Part shown: positions 24,087 through 36,195 of the stretch, one piece after another
Layout: the number at the start of each line of letters is the position of its first letter
How positions within the stretch are numbered: position 1 is the first letter of the stretch
Origin: Rosellinia necatrix
Lineage: Eukaryota > Ascomycota > Sordariomycetes > Xylariales > Xylariaceae
Direction: 5' to 3'
Length of the DNA stretch: 64,000 nucleotides
NCBI GenBank assembly: GCA_021209875.1
Contig: JAGYVD010000003.1
Span: 4,154,001 to 4,218,000 of the forward strand
The notes under the pieces: model-generated
What the model was told of the DNA's origin: nothing
Database searches by the model: none
What the model saw: the letters and a program-made list of their open reading frames with translations, nothing else
Made by a program: the position numbers and the translations under genes

Positions 24087-25246
24087 ATGTCTGGCCAATT
24101 CTCATTCTCCTTTTCCGGAGAAGATATAGAAGTCGACGACCGCGTCGGCACACAGCCTAGCAGCCACGCAGACTCGCAGCCACCCGCTTCGACGAGCGCA
24201 TTCCCCGTGGCCGGCAAACCCCTGCTGCCAGCGACGAGCCACGATGTAAAGGAAATGCTCTCTCGGCTGCCGTCCAAGGTTGCCTTCGGCCTGCTAGATG
24301 TTGATCTCGATGGCCAAGGAACCATACAACTACCTCGTCGAGAGCTGTGGGACGTTCGCGTCCAGCTCATGGCAGAGGAGGACGAAGGCGAAACCGAACC
24401 TGGTCTAGGTAACCACGATGTTAAGACAGGGGTCTACGAAGGGGGTTTCAAGTCGTGGGAGAGTAGCGTAGACCTTGTCAAGGTCTTCGCATCCTCTCAT
24501 CCCTTCGCTCCTGGATCGAGGAAGTTTTCAAAAATCGTCGAGGTAAGGCTGAGTTGTGTTTAGTCTATTATTGTACGGTCCAGCGTGATGCCCAGTAGAT
24601 CCTGACTGCAACTTCACAGCTGGGGTGTGGCACAGGATTGCCTTCATTGGCCCTTTTCCAATGGGCTATGGGCTCGGCGGCCTCCTCAGTGTCCTTCATC
24701 CTTGCCGACTATAACCCGTCTGTTCTACAGCTTGTCACGCTACCTAACTTCATACTGGCTTGGGCCATTCACCATCGGGAAGGGTTACCTCTATTAAGCG
24801 AAGCATTTTCCCCGGAGGGGGAGCTTGACTTGACACCAGAAATATTGGAAGCCTTCCAGCAGTTCCTCTCGACCCATGAAATATCCTTGCTGTTTTTTTC
24901 TGGTGCATGGTCCCCAGAGTTTGTCGGCATGGTCACGAACGCTCAAAACTATACAGACGGATCGTCGAGTACGGAGCTAGCCACAGTTATTATAGGTGCC
25001 GAGACGATATACTCGCCCTTTGCTCTCAGCTCCTTTCTTCAAACCATTCTCGCTTTACTGGAACACGAAAAAACTAACGGTAGGGTTGCTGAAGCGCTGG
25101 TGGGTGCGAAACGACTCTATTTTGGCGTTGGTGGCTCATTAGATGACTTCGTCGTCCAAGCCCGAGGACAAGGAGCCACTGTTGAGCAACTTCGAGAGGA
25201 AACAGAAGGTGTCAGAAGAGGTGTCGTGCGCTGCAGTTTACCTTAA
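24087..25246 (+). CDS. HPM1: Hpm1/METTL18-type protein-histidine N-methyltransferase
   Basis: Two exons (24087-24542, 24620-25246) give 360 residues. The layout matches yeast Hpm1, which methylates a histidine of ribosomal protein Rpl3: an acidic FSFSFSGED start, the RRELWDVRVQLMAE strand, YEGGFKSWE(S)SVDLV before the fold, SAM motif I LGCGTGLPS (residues 153-161, created by splicing), FILADYNPSVLQLVTLPN, LLFFSGAWS, and IGAETIYSP, ending with YFGVGGS. The 77-bp intron (GTAAGG to CACAG) sits exactly before motif I. The ATG is in a strong GCCACC context. It belongs to the seven-beta-strand methyltransferases; cytosolic or nuclear. I see nothing broken. Confidence 0.9.
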
Positions 25247-28108
25247 CAGGGGGTTGACCACGCATCCCTTGCATATGTTTGGCATCGAAAGACGATAGCA
25301 ACAGCTGGTTTGACAGCGGTGACTTGCCTGGCCACACGTGAATTCGTAAGGGCAAATTTATCTGGGAGGGCGGGTATTGAAGCCTCATGCGTTCAACCTG
25401 GCAAGGATCAATAGCACAATGCGCCGCAACCGTGATTCGTGGTTGCCATGCGCAAAGGTAACAATTCCTACCCAATGCATATCGAGGAGCCCGTGTGGCA
25501 ACAACTCTATTGGAGGACGGCATGGCCGAATCTTACTAGACGACCAAAGTCGAATCGTTCCAAGCTACCAAGCTCGTCGTTCAAACGAATGCAAGATGCA
25601 AGTGCACCAGATCATCAATCAAGGCTGACATTGGCTGTCTTGATTTGGGACTTGTCTTGCGATCAAACATATCTTCTTGATAATTGAAGCTTATTTGTTG
25701 AAGAAAAATGGTTTGATTGTAAACAAGCATACTTATGTTTGTTATAGAGGTGTCTTTTTCCTTTTGTTCTCCTTAAAATTGGAGGCCACCCGTCATCTGA
25801 ACATATCTCGAGATGAGTTGATCACGTGAATCGTTGACATCTCGCGACCATTTGATACTTGCCTACGACATAGGTACTTAGACGATTGTTTAGAGATATG
25901 ACTGGAACGAAATTCCTTGATTGCGTGTGCAAAGAAAGAGTGGGCTACCTCTGCGCTACCTATCAAGCGGGGCGGTGCTGACCCCATGTTTCGAGGTTCC
26001 GAGCGCATTGCATTGCGGAGGGGCCAATCAAACGCGCGACTAGCCATCGCCTAAGCAGGATTGTGGCAACCCATGATGTGCTTTGCGTTATAAGACTCGT
26101 CAGCTAGTTGTCGGCTGGCTTCGCTATCCCCCTTTGTCTGTCGTCTTGCGGCGTCCGAAGACCGAGGGAGCCGGCCACACTGGTCTGGCCGGTACTTGCG
26201 ATCATTCTTCTTTCTCGGCATCGTGAACGGGATCTCCTTCGCCACTCGATTCGCAACCATCTTCAAGGTCTTTCAGCTGATGCGGAATCTTCATGGACTG
26301 GGCTTAGCCCTGAGCGGTTCCAGAGTAACGTCATTGCGGCACTAACTGGACATCTTTTGCCATAAACGGCCTGAGAACGGGTTCGCGGTTGTGACGACGG
26401 TTCAGGGGGCGAAGGGGCTGTGATGGCGCGACGTGGATCCGGAATACGATTGTAGTCGTCGCATACACAGTAGTATGATACACTACACAGGTATTTATGG
26501 CAAATACCCGTCGGGCAGACAGCGTGCTCTGCCTCAGATTGCGTGGGCCGCTTGACAGCGGGCTACGGCAAAAGAGACATCAATTCGACTTCGCTATGCA
26601 TCTCCCTTCACCGCCTGCAAGCGGCCACATTACGCCCAGCAAAACTATCCCCAGATACACACCATCTTTTTGATTCGAGATACGATGAATCACATGCGGC
26701 ATGGCACCTAAATCATTGGGATGCGGCGGCGAGCGCCGGATAGGATGGCTGACAGCATTGGGACCTCAGTGTCGTCAAAGAAACATGGGGCAGCACAGAT
26801 GTCAGACGTGAAGCTGCACGACTGATGCGATCATCCGTGTATATTCCTGTCAGATCTATCCTGTTGGAGATGCGGTGTCTACCTGGTGAGGTATGTATGT
26901 ATGTATGTGGTGTGTAGTGTCGTATGTAGTGTATGCATGTCGTAAGCCTGTCCTGCAACATGGATAACTACGACAGTATGGATACTATGGTGCTACCTAT
27001 GAAATGTGTACAATAGCAGCAAGTTACCTAGGTAGGGATGTATTTCCAACCGTTGTGTACCGAGACACACAGGGTATGTAGTGAGGCATGTAGGTACTGT
27101 GCACGGATCAAGAACAAGCGGGGCAATTGCACAGAATTAAGGACAAGCTCAAGCCGTGCTAGCTAGGGTAGTGTACACTACTTACTTAAAGTAGTACCCA
27201 CCTAAGTACTGATACACTAGCACAGTAGAACATTGGAAGCTCTAGATCGGAACCACCCCGAAGCAGAAAGGGGCAATCTCGCTCGCCCAGGCTGCCCGCT
27301 GCCGACTGACTGCCTGCCTCCTCATCAACCCTGACAACCCATGCGGTTGCCTAGGCTTGTGAATACGTACTATACCAAGCCTAGCTCATGTCGGCGCAGG
27401 GAATGTGCAGACACCATTGATGGTCTGTGGAGTATGATACCAGGATAGGTGTAGCGTGCCTCTCTAGGTGAGAAGATTATACCTACATGAGGACAAGACG
27501 AGCTTGGGTATTGTGGTCGCTATTACATCGGTTCTGGGCCCGGAGAGAGGCACAGTAGCTCTTGACTACCAGAATGCGGATTAGCTTTGGGGAAGATGGC
27601 GAGCCGAAAATAACAAAGCAATTTCCTACGACTGCCCTCATTTCCACCCTTTCTTCCTGGTCATATGTAGTCACTTTCTTCGGACTCCCGGTCAAGACCT
27701 AGTCTCTTCTTCCTCTCAAACTTACCCTCACGATCGTTCTCAACTTTGTGGTCCTTTGATCTGTAATATACTCTTCTAATTGCAATTTGCTTTTCACAGT
27801 GAGTACAATATCTCGTTCACGTTCAAGCAATGATATGATCCCGGCCTCAATTTCTAGCACATAACTACTGCTTGTGGCGCAGTCCCTCTCGGACAGAGGA
27901 GTAAACCTCCGTTGGAAAGAGACAGGGGGGTGGTGAGGTTGAGTCGGGTCGCGTCACTCGGGTTCTCTCATCGTGTCCTGCGCTTTCACTCTGGGCTTAT
28001 TTCGACCGCGCTCCTCTTTCTACTTGGTGGGAAAAGCTGGATATCGTGTCTCAGCCACTAATTGGACTCACCATAGACTTTCTTGACGCTCTTTTCCCAC
28101 GATCCAAA
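25247..28108. other. Intergenic, about 2.9 kb, no gene recognised
   Basis: Several frames of 60-90 codons occur (for example minus strand 26266-26051 and 26047-25793) but none has a recognisable domain, splice continuation or homolog I can name, so I do not call them. TAGGTA-type motifs occur near 27030 and 27190-27215, and a GTAT run near 26890-26906. The last 300 bases are pyrimidine-rich and should hold the promoter and 5' UTR of the GPI protein gene. Confidence 0.45.
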
Positions 28109-28919
28109 ATGAAGGTCACAATTTCTTCCGTGGTGCTCGCCGCCCTACTTGGGCTGGTCGATGCCAAAGTTCATCTTACCAACAGTGACTTCGGCGATAT
28201 CGAGGCTGGGTCGACATTCGAGATTACCTGGGATGAGGCTCAAGGCCCTGTCACTCTGACCCTAAAGAATGGGGACGAGGGTAATCTGGATACCGTCGAG
28301 ACCATTACGGGTACGTTAGCCAAGCGACTATGTGCTGGGGGTTATGTAAGTCTAACAAAAACTGCGCAGCCGGTGCCTCTGGCGACAGCTTCGTCTGGTC
28401 TGTGGACTCGGCTCTACCCTCTGGCGATTATGCCATTGAGATCAGCGATGGAACCGATATGAATTACTCGGTCATGTTCCCCATCGCAGGAACAAATGCT
28501 CCGAGCTCTTCCTCGACCGGCGTGAGCTCTACCGTGTCTATCACCAGCTCGACCGCCTCTCCCACCTCGTCTAGCGAGTCTTCTTCTTCCTCGGTGGAGA
28601 CGACCACGGAGTCCACGTCCTCCGAGTCCACCTCTTCCGAGCCTACCTCAACTGAGACCACTAGCTCCACATCAGCAAGCAGCTCCGCTGAATCTACAAC
28701 CTCTACTAGCGCTGTGACTCGCACAACATGTATGATATTCAATTCCTTTCTGTCTGGCTGTTTCTCGGGGTCCAATACTAATCTCGTACAGCTTCTACCC
28801 CGAGCCCGACTCAATCCGACGCTTCTCAGACGACTGTTCCTAACGCCAACGACGCCCTCAGCATGGCTGCTCCTATTGTTCCCGGCCTTCTCGCCCTTCT
28901 CGGCGCCGCCATCCTATAG
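28109..28919 (+). CDS. Ser/Thr-rich GPI-anchored cell-wall protein (Kre9/Knh1-like N-terminal domain)
   Basis: Three exons (28109-28310, 28370-28729, 28792-28919) give 229 residues. A signal peptide (1-19, cleavage after LGLVDA) leads into a compact beta domain of about 95 residues (FEITWDEAQGPVTLTLKNGD ... SGDYAIEISDG) of the Ser-Thr-rich GPI/Kre9-Knh1 family. A Ser/Thr/Glu-rich stalk (about 118-200) should be heavily O-mannosylated. Exon 3 supplies the GPI signal: a small-residue omega region (NANDALS) and a hydrophobic tail (IVPGLLALLGAAIL). Without splicing of the 62-bp second intron the GPI tail would be lost, which supports this model. The protein is expected at the plasma membrane or cell wall. 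The family is linked to beta-1,6-glucan assembly in yeast; its role here is inferred. Confidence 0.85.
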
Positions 28920-30230
28920 TTTTGTGTCACGGATTCCTCTTAGTAAATTGGGTACACTACAATTTATAATTTCTACTCCCTCATTGGGCAACGTGCATAT
29001 GTGAAAGACGAGGTCACGGGTAGAACAGCTCCGTTGTGTCAGATGTTGGCCGAAAGGGGTGTACGACTGGTGTGACTTTGGCTGGCATGTTTGCGATGAT
29101 GTGGATTTTCAAGATAATATACTGCTTTACTGGACAATTGGTGTTATTTTTCCATGAAACTGGTGATCTATGTGTGCCATTCCGTGCCCGAAGTGTTTCA
29201 GTCGCGTCAACGTGACAGAACGGCATGTCGGGTAAATTCCACCACATCTACCGTGCCACAGTTGTCTGGGTTCATGTAAGACCCCTCGGGCAAGGAAGTC
29301 GGACACGTACAGCTGCAAAAACCTCATTTATGCCACCTCTCTTCCGCCCCCCGGGCGATGTATATACGAGGGGAAGCCTTCTTTGGATCTAAGGTTCCTC
29401 TCATTGCATAGAACCCTCAATGTGTCTATCGCCAGTAACTTATCACCCAAGTAAATATGTGTGATGCGCCGGCATACACAATGGGACGAGTAATAGCATG
29501 GCACTCTAACGCTTCGTTGTTTATTATTGATGGCAGCCATTCTTAGTTTGATTCGTTATACATTGTACTTTGTTGTACGTCGAGGAGGGAAACACATCTC
29601 GGTGGTTACAGAGCGGCATCGAATCGCGGCGATCAACAAGTTAAGATTGGTATGTACTACCTTAGTTTCTATTTGCTGCTGTTTTCTCCACCGTACCGTT
29701 CGTCACTAGCATATTGATGTATCTACTCAAGGGAAGGATGACGTAGTATAGGCTCTACCGCATTGCAAAGTTTTTTTTTTATTCTATTATTTTTTTTTTT
29801 TTAGTTTTGTTTTCCTTTTGCTTTTTTTTTAATATGAACAATTATATCGGTATATATAAATATATATCTCTCTATTTACATAATAACCAATACCCATATG
29901 CCCCCTACAGACAAGACGTCCTTCATACTACAGAGAGTTACTATTCTGAATGAATTGTATGGGCGAGTGTGTTTGCATGATAGCCTGTCTTGTGCTGCGT
30001 ATAACACCTGCCCCCTTGCCACCGCCCTCCTTTGCTTCTTTTTTATCCTTTCTTTTGCCTCACCCCTCCGATTTAATGCTTGCAATAATGGAATGCGCAG
30101 CCATATCCTCGTCCCCCCAAAACGCCTGACAATGCACGCGGGAAACGCAAGTAGGTTAAGTATGTAGTCGGTTCGTTCTGGCCCATTTTCTCTTTCCGCG
30201 TAGAGACCTCTAAGCAAGCGTCACAAGGGT
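28920..30230. other. Convergent intergenic region
   Basis: 3' flanks of the GPI-protein gene and of the phosphatase gene. It contains T-rich stretches at 29769-29832 and an ATATATAAATATATAT tract near 29850-29870. No gene recognised. Confidence 0.5.
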
Positions 30231-31457
30231 TTATAGCTTGCTTTGCTCCTCGGGCATTTTTCTGTTATCGGACGCAACAAGCACGACGACACATATGTCG
30301 TCGATTTTACCCCCGTGCCAGTTCTCCTGGGGGTAGTATTTCTGGACCTCTTTGGCAAAAGGTCCATCGAGGCGTCGGTTTATACTGGCTGCTTTAGCCG
30401 CCGTCGTGATATCACTAGCAAGCGTGCTCTGTAGCGTGGCAATTCGCTGGGCAGGGTCTTCAGGTTCGGTAAAACGTCGCAGGTCGTCCACAACCCGGAT
30501 CCCACCGTCACTCATCTTCCAGGCTCCTATGCCCGTCATCAGACGGCTCGCTATTCGCAATATGTCTTGATTGAATAGGTTATCCCATAGGCCATCGCTC
30601 GCGAGGATAACGATGTCGCCATGCTTGAGCGTATGTTGTGTGATGTCCGCATCCTTCGGATTGTCGCAGAGCCGCGCCCCACCAAACGCGGCTGCACGTG
30701 CTAGCATACTCGGCGGGACGATGGAGAGCTGGTAAGGGGTGTTGAAAGCGTGTGTCTGCGGCTCGGAGTACATATGGACGGCGTTTAGACGCAGATGGAC
30801 AAAGCCAGAATCGCCCAGATTAGCCACTTCGAGTTTTCCGTCTTCGCTCGCCACGGCCACGGACGCCGTACTGCCTCCGGCTTTTATGCTTCGATCCTTG
30901 CGGACGTCGTCGTAGCCCCGCTGCATCAGCGCCCTGGGGGCCAGAGGGGAACCATTGCCATTTGACCGGTGCTCGTACGCGGCAGAGGCCATGTAGTCGC
31001 AAAAGCTGTGGGCGAAGTCGGCGGGATCAACACCGCTCTCCTCCCAGCCCCCCACACCATCCGCTATACCGAATGCAACGGCATTGGTATCCCCGACACG
31101 GCTTATGAAGAAGGCATCCTGGCCACTCGCGGGCCGTTTCGACTTGGGTTGCTTCTTCTCGGTCTGGATCCGGTTGTACGGATTGAAGTGGAAGACGTGG
31201 GTCAGGGGCTCGAAGGGCTTGTGTTTGGCAGAGAAGGAGGCAGCGACATGGTAGGTAAACTTGCGCACGGGCTTCGGTTCCTGGTCCTGAAGACGAGGCG
31301 ATTGGGCGGAAAAGAAGCGAACGGGATTGAGGCGTGGCGGTTGGCACGGCGGCGGTGTTCGAATTCGTGGCGGCCTCCGCTGGCGCGGGAGAGTAGTAGC
31401 TATTATGAAGGGTGAGTGGGAGGATAACGGAAGCCTACAGCACGCGACCGAAGCCAT
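30231..31457 (-). CDS. PTC7: PTC7-type mitochondrial PP2C protein phosphatase
   Basis: Single exon of 408 residues. The N-terminus (1-55) is Arg/Pro/Ser-rich with no acidic residues, as in a mitochondrial presequence. The PP2C core follows: GQDAFFISR with the metal-binding Asp, IADGVGGW (about residue 134) with the DGVG motif, AGGSTASVAV, ANLGDSGFV, and LASDGLWDN with a further metal Asp, ending KIDDICVVVLVAS with the last Asp. Yeast Ptc7 dephosphorylates matrix proteins such as Coq7 to control ubiquinone synthesis; PPTC7 is the mammalian relative. That role is family knowledge. The start at 31457 gives the full presequence. The gene is divergent from SDHB, another mitochondrial gene. Confidence 0.9.
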   Translation of the reverse strand: MASVACCRLPLSSHSPFIIATTLPRQRRPPRIRTPPPCQPPRLNPVRFFSAQSPRLQDQEPKPVRKFTYHVAASFSAKHKPFEPLTHVFHFNPYNRIQTEKKQPKSKRPASGQDAFFISRVGDTNAVAFGIADGVGGWEESGVDPADFAHSFCDYMASAAYEHRSNGNGSPLAPRALMQRGYDDVRKDRSIKAGGSTASVAVASEDGKLEVANLGDSGFVHLRLNAVHMYSEPQTHAFNTPYQLSIVPPSMLARAAAFGGARLCDNPKDADITQHTLKHGDIVILASDGLWDNLFNQDILRIASRLMTGIGAWKMSDGGIRVVDDLRRFTEPEDPAQRIATLQSTLASDITTAAKAASINRRLDGPFAKEVQKYYPQENWHGGKIDDICVVVLVASDNRKMPEEQSKL

Positions 31458-32638
31458 GGTTTCTCGCTCGAAGGGTCAGAGGCACAAAAATCATAACAAG
31501 TGATGGTGGTGGTATGTAATGTGGCCATCGCTCACGGGTAATATCGGAAAGAATCGCGGGACGCTTGGCTTTGGGTCTAGTACTGCACTATGGACCTTAC
31601 CTTGGTCGATGTTCCCGCTGGATGGTACAGGTCCGATCCAATATTTATACCCGGGAAGATGTTGGATATACATTGGGGACGGAAGTTGAGGGCCAAGATC
31701 AACCTCCCGAACCCTCGGTGCAGGGTTTGACTGAGGGATAGGTTGTGTCTTTTTTTATATTGTATTGTACTATGTTGTGTTACACTGGGCAGCGAATCAA
31801 GCGCCAAGATATGGTTCGAAAGAAATCGGAACAGCCCGGTTCAGCTCTTGCTTGTATCACACCAACTCTACCTCAACAGACAAGAGACAAAAACTTGAAT
31901 AGATAACGACTTTCCTAGGGCCACGATAAATGTATGCACTATAGAAAACATAAATTTGCTATTTTTCATTACCGGGAAAAGAAAAGTGAAAAGGCAACGT
32001 ATTACCTGCTTGACGAAGATACTAGGGAAGACTTCCTTTTTCTAGCCTGCAAGAGTACCTGGCTGGTCGGGTCCCCCCCCTCCAAAAAATAAAATGCTTG
32101 AGACCCATCTAAGCGATGCGCGATGACGATGGTTTTCTACCTATGCACCTACTTAGGCAGGTACTACCTAGATAGGTACCTGTTATCAGAGGTATTGAAG
32201 GGACTTCCAAGTCGTATCTCATCAGCCACAGTTAGTCGGCCACAGCTGTGCGGGAGGATGGACAGCAGACAGCTTGGGCGGAGTGGACCCCGACTCATGC
32301 AATACTCGGAGGAGGATACGGTCCGATGAATGAGTGAATAATTGGATGCGTGTCATTGGCCACACAGCTCGACGCTTTAGCCGAGGGAGTAAATCGGGTC
32401 GGGTCTTGTGGACTTGGCTGCCTTTGAGCCTCTATGATGAAGACATTCTCAACCTATTGCCACACTAATTCCGCGGGCGCTCACAACAACGGACCCCAAT
32501 TGAACCCCCGTTTAATTTACTCTCCTCTCGCTGAGCATTAGCTATTGTTGGGTCACTCTTCTTCTCCCCGACTACCATTTCTGTAGTTTGACCAGCGAGA
32601 GAGAGAGAGAGAGAGATTCAGGTCGTTCTTCGCCAACC
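31458..32638. promoter_or_regulatory. Shared divergent region of PTC7 and SDHB
   Basis: 1.18 kb between the two start codons, so it contains both promoters. A GA-repeat (32597-32616) lies just before the SDHB ATG, within its likely 5' UTR; a TAGGCAGGTACTACCTAGATAGGTACC palindrome-like cluster is at about 32153-32179. No transcription-factor site is assigned. Confidence 0.4.
32597..32616. repeat. GA dinucleotide repeat in SDHB leader
   Basis: About 20 bp of GAGAGA ending 23 bases upstream of the SDHB ATG, in the predicted 5' UTR. Confidence 0.85.
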
Positions 32639-33650
32639 ATGGCAGCTCTCCGCTCTACCTCGTCCCGGCTTCTCGCCGCCGCCGCCGCGCGATCGTCGGC
32701 TGGGCCGTCCGTGTTCGTGCGATCCATGGCTTCCGTCGGCGATGCGACAGTCAACGCCACTCCCACAAGCACTTCAGCCCCGCGCAACAAGACCTTCCAG
32801 ATCTACAGGTGGAATCCCGAGAACCCGACCGAGAAGCCCAAGATGCAGTCCTACACCCTCGACCTCAACAAGACCGGCCCCATGGTGCTGGATGCGCTGG
32901 TCAGGATCAAGAACGAGGTGGACCCGACGTTGACCTTCCGCCGGAGTTGCAGAGAAGGCATCTGCGGCAGCTGTGCCATGAACATCAACGGACAGAACAC
33001 CCTTGCCTGCCTGTGTAGGTCACTCGCCATCGCCATATGCGCCGTACCCATCGGATGGCAATGGGTAATGGTACCGTGGGTCTAACTAACACTGGTGTTC
33101 GTACAGGCCGCATTCCCACCGAGACGAGCGCTGAATTGAAGATCTACCCACTACCTCACACATACGTCGTCAAGGATCTCGTACCGGATTTGACGCACTT
33201 CTACAAGCAATACAAGTCCATCAAGCCCTACCTGCAAAGAGACACACCGGCCCCAGATGTATGGACGAAACCCCGCGTTGCGGATCATTTGTTGCTGAAG
33301 TGGGGTGCTAACACATTGATTGCGTACAGGGCAGGGAGTTCCGACAGACCAAGGCCGACCGGAAGAAGCTCGACGGCCTGTACGAGTGCATCCTGTGCGC
33401 CTGCTGCTCAACCTCGTGCCCCTCGTACTGGTGGAACGCCGAGGAGTACCTGGGACCCGCGATCCTGCTGCAGTCCTACCGTTGGATCATCGACTCCCGC
33501 GACGAGAAGACCGAGGCCCGAAAGGCTGCCCTGGACAACTCGATGAGCTTGTACCGATGCCACACCATCCTCAACTGCACTCGCACGTGTCCCAAGGGCT
33601 TGAACCCCGGTCTAGCCATTGCCGAGATCAAGAAGCAAATGGCGTTTTAA
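32639..33650 (+). CDS. SDH2: Succinate dehydrogenase iron-sulfur subunit (complex II, mitochondrial)
   Basis: Three exons (32639-33014, 33107-33258, 33330-33650) give 282 residues. An Arg/Ser/Ala presequence (about 1-30) leads to the 2Fe-2S ferredoxin domain with CREGICGSC (104-112) and a fourth Cys at 124, then the C-terminal domain with [12 protein letters not shown] and CTRTCPKG for the 4Fe-4S and 3Fe-4S clusters. It passes electrons from SdhA FAD to ubiquinone in the inner membrane and links the citric-acid cycle to respiration. The introns (92 and 71 bp) have GTAGGT and GTATGG donors and TACAG acceptors. ATG in CCAACC context. The CCS-type carboxin-target region (SYRWI, CRTILNC-like RCHTILNC) appears intact, with His at the usual quinone-site position. 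Confidence 0.96.
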
Positions 33651-34088
33651 AGCAACAAACCCGACGATTATACCGCAGTCATAGTTATATCGAGAAGTAT
33701 TCATGGGTAAAATTGAGTGCATCGTTATTGGAATAGGCGCGCCCATCGAACGAGTAGGATAGGCATTCGGTTGGAGGGGTGGACAGCGACCCTTGTACAA
33801 AGTTCCCTCAACAACACACGAAATTACGCATGCTACCGGAAGGGAGTCTATCTTGGAATGGGTTCCTGTGTAGTCTTAGCCGTGTTCCTATGTTCTGAGC
33901 ATGGTTGGAGTTTTTATGTTGTTCACTACCAAACAAAACAAAAACACGGCTGTGAATATAAAATAAAATAAAATATTCACATTATTCACAACCCAAGCGT
34001 GCGGAATATCCTGTCTGGTCATCCCATCCTAACCGTTCCCCCGACACCGTAGCAATCATTACCCCCCGCTTTCCCCCTTCCCCGCGCT
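33651..34088. other. Convergent intergenic region
   Basis: 3' flanks of SDHB (+) and of the low-complexity gene (-). It contains an ACAAAACAAAAACA tract and AATAAAATAAAATA (about 33957-33974), a plausible polyadenylation region for SDHB. No gene. Confidence 0.5.
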
Positions 34089-34297
34089 CTAGATATCGAG
34101 CAGATCCTCGCCCTCCATAGCCCGCGCCCGCACCGTCTGCACCCGCAGCCATTTCGCCTCCTCCGCCGCCGCCTCCGCCGCCGCCACCGTCATCCCCGGC
34201 ACGCGCGCCTGGCCGACGGACGCGGTACGGTCTGCGCCCTGTGTCTGTGCCCGGGGAAGCAGGACCAATCCACTGTCCTCTCCCTCGCTATCGCTAC

Positions 34298-34330
<33 letters not shown>

Positions 34331-34683
34331 GAGGCGGAGGGGTGTCGGCCAAGAGGAGACACCGCGGCTCCGGACGCAGGGGGGGGCCACGCGGCCGCGG
34401 GCGCAAGGGCGCGAGCCCCCGAGGGGGTGACCCCCGCTTCCCTGCCATCGGGGCGTTGTCGTCGTCGTCATCGTCATCGTCATCGCCTGCCCTGGCGCCG
34501 ATGCTGTCTTGGACCCGTCTTATCATGAGCTCCAGCCGCGTCGCCCACCACGGCGCATGGTCCGCGGCCGGCACCCGCCCCTGCGGCGCGTCTGGCGTGG
34601 CGGCGTGGCGGTGCCGGTGTCGACACGCCGCGCCGAACCGGCATATCTCGCGCTGCTGCTGCTGCTGCTGCTGCCGCTGCTGC

Positions 34684-34728
<45 letters not shown>

Positions 34729-34899
34729 CACTCGCGGCTGTCGATCTGGTTGGACCGCCCGCGCCCGCGCCCACGCCCACGCCCGCTGTAGTTCGTACAT
34801 GGCCTGGTCGTCGTCGTCGTGGTGACGCTGCTGCTGTCATCGCGGACGCTAGGCGGTTGGTTAGCGCGCGCGCCGGGTTCTTCTTTGGTCGCCGCCATC

Positions 34900-34940
<41 letters not shown>

Positions 34941-35756
34941 TGGTGCTGGGGGCGGCGCTGTGTGGGCAGGTCCGGCGCATGCCTGGGCTTGGAGCAGCCG
35001 CTCGCCCAGATGCTCTGCCGCGTCCCCGCCTCTCCTCGCGGCGACGGCGACGGCGGCGGCGGCAGCGGCAGCGGTGGCGCGGCGCTGCGCCGCCCTGCAT
35101 GCCCCGATCCCACGCATCACCGGGTACGGGTTCCCCGGCGCCGGGTGAGGGGCCGCCGGCGAGGGGGGCCGCCGGTGGAGGCCCGTTGTCGGCGGGCGTA
35201 AGGCGGCGACGCTTGGTGTAGTCGTCTTCGTCGTCGCCGTCGCCGTCATCATCGTCGTCGTGCCAGCGTCGGCGGGGCCTCTCGACTGCGCCGAGTCGCG
35301 GCGGTCTGCGCTGTGTTGCTCAACCGCAGATCGGTTCGTTGGTGTGATGGTGGTGGTGGTGACGGTGGTAAATGGCCTCGCGGTTGGGTCGAGACCTGCG
35401 TTTCGGACGTGCCATGCGCCGGCAGGGCTCGGGGTGCTACTATACGGCGTGGGTGGGCTCACCCGCGGGACGATGCCCGGGCTAGATGAGATCGTGGCTT
35501 GCCCGCGACTCGGCTCGCGGGGCGCGCTGTTGGAGGCGCGCCCGGGGAGCTGGTCGGCGGCGATTAGAGGAGCGTTGGACCTCGGCACCGTCACGAGGCC
35601 ATAGGCTGTGTGGTGTGTTACAGCCGGCCGCTCTCTGTAATATGCAGATGGAATCTGGGGGGCTGGGTGAGGGGTCGGGGCGGTCGACAACCCCCTTTCG
35701 CCAGCTTGTCGGCGCTGTTGCGCTGCTCCCATGCTGGTATTCGGTGGAAGGGCCAT
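34089..35756 (-). CDS. Low-complexity Gln/Asp/Pro-rich protein with a split CCCH-like finger
   Basis: A 555-residue open frame, tentatively one exon. The N-terminal half is Pro/Ala/Thr-rich; there are Thr runs (translated CAT/ACG repeats), an Arg-Gly run (about 324-333), a 17-residue Gln run then another Gln run of 7 (about 342-366), a nine-Asp run (about 430) and a Gly run (about 480). The only motif-like piece is CRFGAACRHRH (about 369-379), the C-x5-C-x3-H half of a CCCH zinc finger; a Cys about 50 residues earlier (PCTNYSG) could be its first ligand. The tail (KWLRVQTVRARAMEGEDLLDI) looks like real coding sequence. GC-rich repeats keep several other frames open, so the exon structure is uncertain. 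Function unknown. Confidence 0.5.
34670..34735. repeat. CTG/TTG trinucleotide array (poly-Gln)
   Basis: Interrupted CTG/TTG array on the plus strand, read as mixed CAG/CAA Gln codons on the minus strand. The mixture of synonymous codons suggests selection or age rather than a fresh expansion. Confidence 0.85.
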
Positions 35757-36195
35757 CTCAGACAGACAGGCACCAAATTCTAATATTCCTCGGATGGGCT
35801 TAGAAAAAGACGCGACTATCTACGGGCGGGTGGTTATTTGAATATGAGAAAGATAGAAGCCTAGGAAATATGTGGTGTAAACTTATACTCCATATAAGCT
35901 CTATTGTCGGGATCCCCCAGACAGTAGTTGATCCCATGAGGTGTGTGAAGTTCTATGTGTGTGCTGATTGTCTATCGTGCTTGTAAGTTGCTTGCTTTGG
36001 GTGGCACGTTTGTTCTGGCGCATCTGTATCCAAATACAAAACGGCCGCGCCATGTGAATGCTAGCCATCGCAAAAAAAGACAGATAGCAAATGAATTGGT
36101 TTTCGTTGCCTCTGAGATGCTATTCCTGAGATGAGGGGACAATCCCACTGAAGAAAAACACGGAACAGCCGGTAGTGATATGTCAATGTAATTGT
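35757..36195. other. Intergenic between two minus-strand genes
   Basis: Promoter of the low-complexity gene and 3' flank of the tubulin-cofactor gene. No gene or distinctive element seen. Confidence 0.5.

Noticed and set aside
25793..26365. Several 70-85 codon frames on both strands
   Set aside because: They overlap each other, have no recognisable domain and no splice continuation.
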